Shown here one piece after another: positions 62,242 to 64,000 of a stretch of DNA of 64,000 nt. The stretch is from NCBI GenBank assembly GCA_018396705.1, contig JAGTQZ010000002.1, positions 124,001 to 188,000 on the forward strand. Reading direction: 5' to 3'. The DNA comes from Candidatus Bathyarchaeota archaeon (lineage in GTDB: Archaea; Thermoproteota; Bathyarchaeia; Bathyarchaeales; Bathycorpusculaceae). Position 1 is the stretch's first letter. The number at the start of each line of letters is the position of its first letter. Below the pieces are notes generated by a model, which worked only from the letters and a program-made list of their open reading frames with translations, was not told the DNA's origin and did no database searches. Made by a program: the position numbers and the translations under genes.

Positions 62242-62333
62242 ACTTAATGAATAAATATCGTCGCTAGATTCGCTGTTTCTAACGGAATAGTTTATAGGCG
62301 AAAAATTGCACGCATTTTAACTAGGCCAACAAA

Positions 62334-63173
62334 ATGAAAGAGAAAGGAAAATTTCCATTGGGTATAGGCCTTATTGGATGTGGTGCCATAGGGACAATGC
62401 TGGCACAAGCAATAGACAAAGGACAAGCTGGGAACACTTGTCTAATCATGGTTTTTGATAAAAATGTTGAAAAAGCCAAAGCCTTAGCGCATAAGCTGAG
62501 AAACAAACCCAATGTCGCTGGAAAATTTGAAGAGCTGCTTGAATGTGGGGACGTGGAGCTTGTCGTGGAGGCTGCTTCCCAAGAGGCCGTGAGAACTTAT
62601 GCCTTTAAAGTGTTAGAGGCCGGGAAGGACTTGATGGTTATGAGCGTCGGCGCCTTAGTAGATCCAGAGTTGACAAGCAAAATCAGCTTTGCCGCCAAAG
62701 AAAGAGGTAGAAAGGTTTACGTCCCGTCGGGCGCCATTGCAGGGCTAGACGGCGTGAAAGCATCAGCCATGGGTAAAATAGAAAAAGTTGTCTTAACCAC
62801 AAGAAAACCTGTGGAAGCGTTGAAGGATAACACCTACTTCAAAGATAGGTTTGGCGGAAAAATCAAAGAGCCAACCATCATATACGAGGGGCCAGCGATG
62901 GAGGCATGCAAGCTTTTTCCCGTAAATGTTAACGTAGCGGCAACTTTGAGTTTGGCAGGCGTAGGCGTAGAAAAAACAACAGTAAAAGTGGTAGCGGACC
63001 CAACACTGAAAAGAAATGTTCATGAAATTGAAGTCAAGGGCGAATTTGGCGAGTTAAGGATTCATGTGGAAAATGTTCCGACAGCCGAAAATCCCAAGAC
63101 AAGTTATTTGGCAGCTCTTTCAGCCATCGCAACATTAAAGAGGATCACGGAACCCATTGTTATTGGAACATGA
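62334..63173 (+). CDS. nadX: L-aspartate dehydrogenase
   Basis: A 279-residue NAD(P)-dependent enzyme: IGLIGCGAIGTMLAQAID (Rossmann), VEAASQEAVRTYAFKVLEAG, SVGALVDPELTSKI, VPSGAIAGLDGVKASAMG and the catalytic-domain FPVNVNVAATLSLAG. It converts aspartate to iminoaspartate for NAD synthesis. nadA and nadC are not visible. It converges with the PHP gene; the last 39 bases of both genes overlap. Confidence 0.93.
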   Translation: MKEKGKFPLGIGLIGCGAIGTMLAQAIDKGQAGNTCLIMVFDKNVEKAKALAHKLRNKPNVAGKFEELLECGDVELVVEAASQEAVRTYAFKVLEAGKDLMVMSVGALVDPELTSKISFAAKERGRKVYVPSGAIAGLDGVKASAMGKIEKVVLTTRKPVEALKDNTYFKDRFGGKIKEPTIIYEGPAMEACKLFPVNVNVAATLSLAGVGVEKTTVKVVADPTLKRNVHEIEVKGEFGELRIHVENVPTAENPKTSYLAALSAIATLKRITEPIVIGT

Positions 63174-63833
63174 ACTGCAATTTCGCTTAAAACGATTTAA
63201 TTTTAGCGATAAAACTTTCCTTTTAAGCCTCAGTTTAAGAGGTATAGCATTGCCTAAGGGCTCGCAAAGCCCCTTGCTTATGGCTTTAGCCACATCCTCC
63301 AAGCTGGGCTCTGCCTCTATAACCGTGTACGCTGCGCCCACTTCAGGGGCATAGTGGGCGTCGCTACCCGCCACCCTAGGTAGTCCAAGTTTGGAGGCGA
63401 TTTCCAAAGCTTTTTTAATGGAACGTTTGAAGGGAAAAGCTGAAGCATTTACCACTTCAACTGCGTCAAATTTTTGGCTGATCCTCTGTCCTAAACTCGC
63501 CTTCAGAGAGGCTCCTGGGTGACATGCTATAGCTAAGCCGCCGAGTTCATGGATTTTGTCGACGGTTTCTTCTATGCTCAGGTTTTTTGGCACTGGTTCT
63601 TGAAGGTTAAGCCCAATTATGTGGCCATTTAGGCTTGAAACTTCTATGCCAGGTATTATGAGGAAATCTTTTGTTTCCTTAGCCACTTTTAGTGCGCCGT
63701 CGATTTTATCGTGGTCTGTTATGGCGACACCATTTAAACCCGCCTTTTTCGCATATAAAACAAGCTCGTCTAATCTGATTAACCCGTCGTAGGAGTAACA
63801 TGTGTGTACATGAAGGTCCACTTTTACTCTCAT
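63135..63833 (-). CDS. PHP-domain metallophosphoesterase
   Basis: A 232-residue protein: VDLHVHTCYSYDG (HxH), AITDHDKIDGA, IPGIEVSSLNGHIIGL, IACHPGASL and VAGSDAHYAPEVG are PHP metal motifs. Homologues act on phosphate esters or nucleotides; the target is unknown. The ATG at 63833 gives the family N-terminus. The last 15 residues overlap nadX and may be an extension caused by loss of an earlier stop. Confidence 0.87.
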   Translation of the reverse strand: MRVKVDLHVHTCYSYDGLIRLDELVLYAKKAGLNGVAITDHDKIDGALKVAKETKDFLIIPGIEVSSLNGHIIGLNLQEPVPKNLSIEETVDKIHELGGLAIACHPGASLKASLGQRISQKFDAVEVVNASAFPFKRSIKKALEIASKLGLPRVAGSDAHYAPEVGAAYTVIEAEPSLEDVAKAISKGLCEPLGNAIPLKLRLKRKVLSLKLNRFKRNCSSCSNNNGFRDPL

Positions 63834-63882
63834 TGTTTCGGATAACCTCAATTTTCGGTTGGTTATTGATCCTATTTACGTT

Positions 63883-63901
63883 TGCGGGAAAGTAGCCCGC
63901 A
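63883..63901. other. Small GC hairpin upstream of the PHP gene
   Basis: TGCGGG (63883-63888) pairs with CCCGCA (63896-63901) around a 7-base loop; TTTTT follows shortly. Could be a terminator of a plus-strand transcript or part of a leader. The rest of the sequence to the window end shows no gene. Confidence 0.25.
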
Positions 63902-64000
63902 TATTTCGTATTTTTGTATATGTGTGTCGAGAACCAACCCGTGTTAGGGCAAAAGTCTTTAATGCAAGGCTGCGGGATTTGTTTTCTTTCCCTAAATGCG

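Overview
The window is archaeal. It carries Cbf5, ribosomal proteins L14e and L35Ae, an archaeal LonB, Hjc, TrmI, an archaeal-type t6A methylthiotransferase, PyrB/PyrI, FtsZ with a CdrS-like partner and TATA-type promoters. Gene content and protein style fit the TACK group, most likely a Bathyarchaeia-like (Thermoproteota) anaerobe; I infer this and have not tested it. It is mostly chromosomal housekeeping DNA with some accessory islands. I see no rRNA, no CRISPR array and no complete insertion sequence. There are two tRNAs: Pro(CGG) and Asn(GUU).

Layout. 0-5.3 kb: tail of a tungsten aldehyde:ferredoxin oxidoreductase, then a leftward block of methyltransferase, cbf5 and L14e, an M20 peptidase, a PHP phosphoesterase and an MTH938-like protein. 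5.4-14 kb: a molybdopterin oxidoreductase with a structured leader, an ornithine-cyclodeaminase-family enzyme, a metallophosphoesterase, an amino-acid permease, a nucleotidyltransferase-like protein and a class III aminotransferase. 14-21 kb: a very unusual wHTH/ATP-cone/NrdD-like protein lacking radical residues, divergent pyrB and pyrI, an MBL hydrolase, cysteine synthase, a candidate structured RNA and tRNA-Asn. 21-28 kb: radical SAM protein, response regulator pair, dtxR-feoA-feoB iron operon and yjbQ, followed by a degraded acetyltransferase and a 16-19 bp repeat family. 29-36.6 kb: lonB, hjc, L35Ae, a frameshifted hemL-like gene, mobA, pseudogenes and a ParA/wHTH pair. 36.8-43.6 kb: small regulators and membrane proteins, a methyltransferase, a KaiC-like ATPase with a small companion, and trmI. 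43.6-51.4 kb: RNase J-like nuclease with a kinase, an ABC-2 exporter, an SAH/MTA deaminase and PadR. 51.5-55.5 kb: an accessory island with an A-rich PadR gene, a divergent prenyl synthase, an MFS transporter and a SPASM radical SAM enzyme. 55.5-64 kb: sfsA, polyferredoxin, an EF-like protein, GTP-PEPCK, the t6A methylthiotransferase, cdrS-ftsZ, nadX and a PHP protein.

The strongest results are as follows. (1) cbf5 is interrupted by a 30-nt stop-containing insert. Removing it at a bulge-helix-bulge-like structure exactly restores the catalytic Thr-Leu-Asp-Pro motif, so it is an archaeal mRNA intron. (2) An NrdD-like protein has its glycyl-radical Gly replaced by Arg and its active-site cysteine motif lost, with a DNA-binding domain at the front; it looks like a regulator made from a ribonucleotide reductase. 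(3) The prenyl synthase/MFS/radical SAM island may be a biosynthetic locus. (4) Two or three intergenic segments have strong RNA-like secondary structure.

Caution on sequence quality: between about 27.7 and 40.5 kb at least six genes are broken by single-base changes in homopolymers. These may be assembly errors rather than real mutations. Two genes (PHP at 4.9 kb, ABC permease at 48.5 kb) lack any ATG/GTG/TTG at the expected start and have ACG behind a good ribosome binding site.
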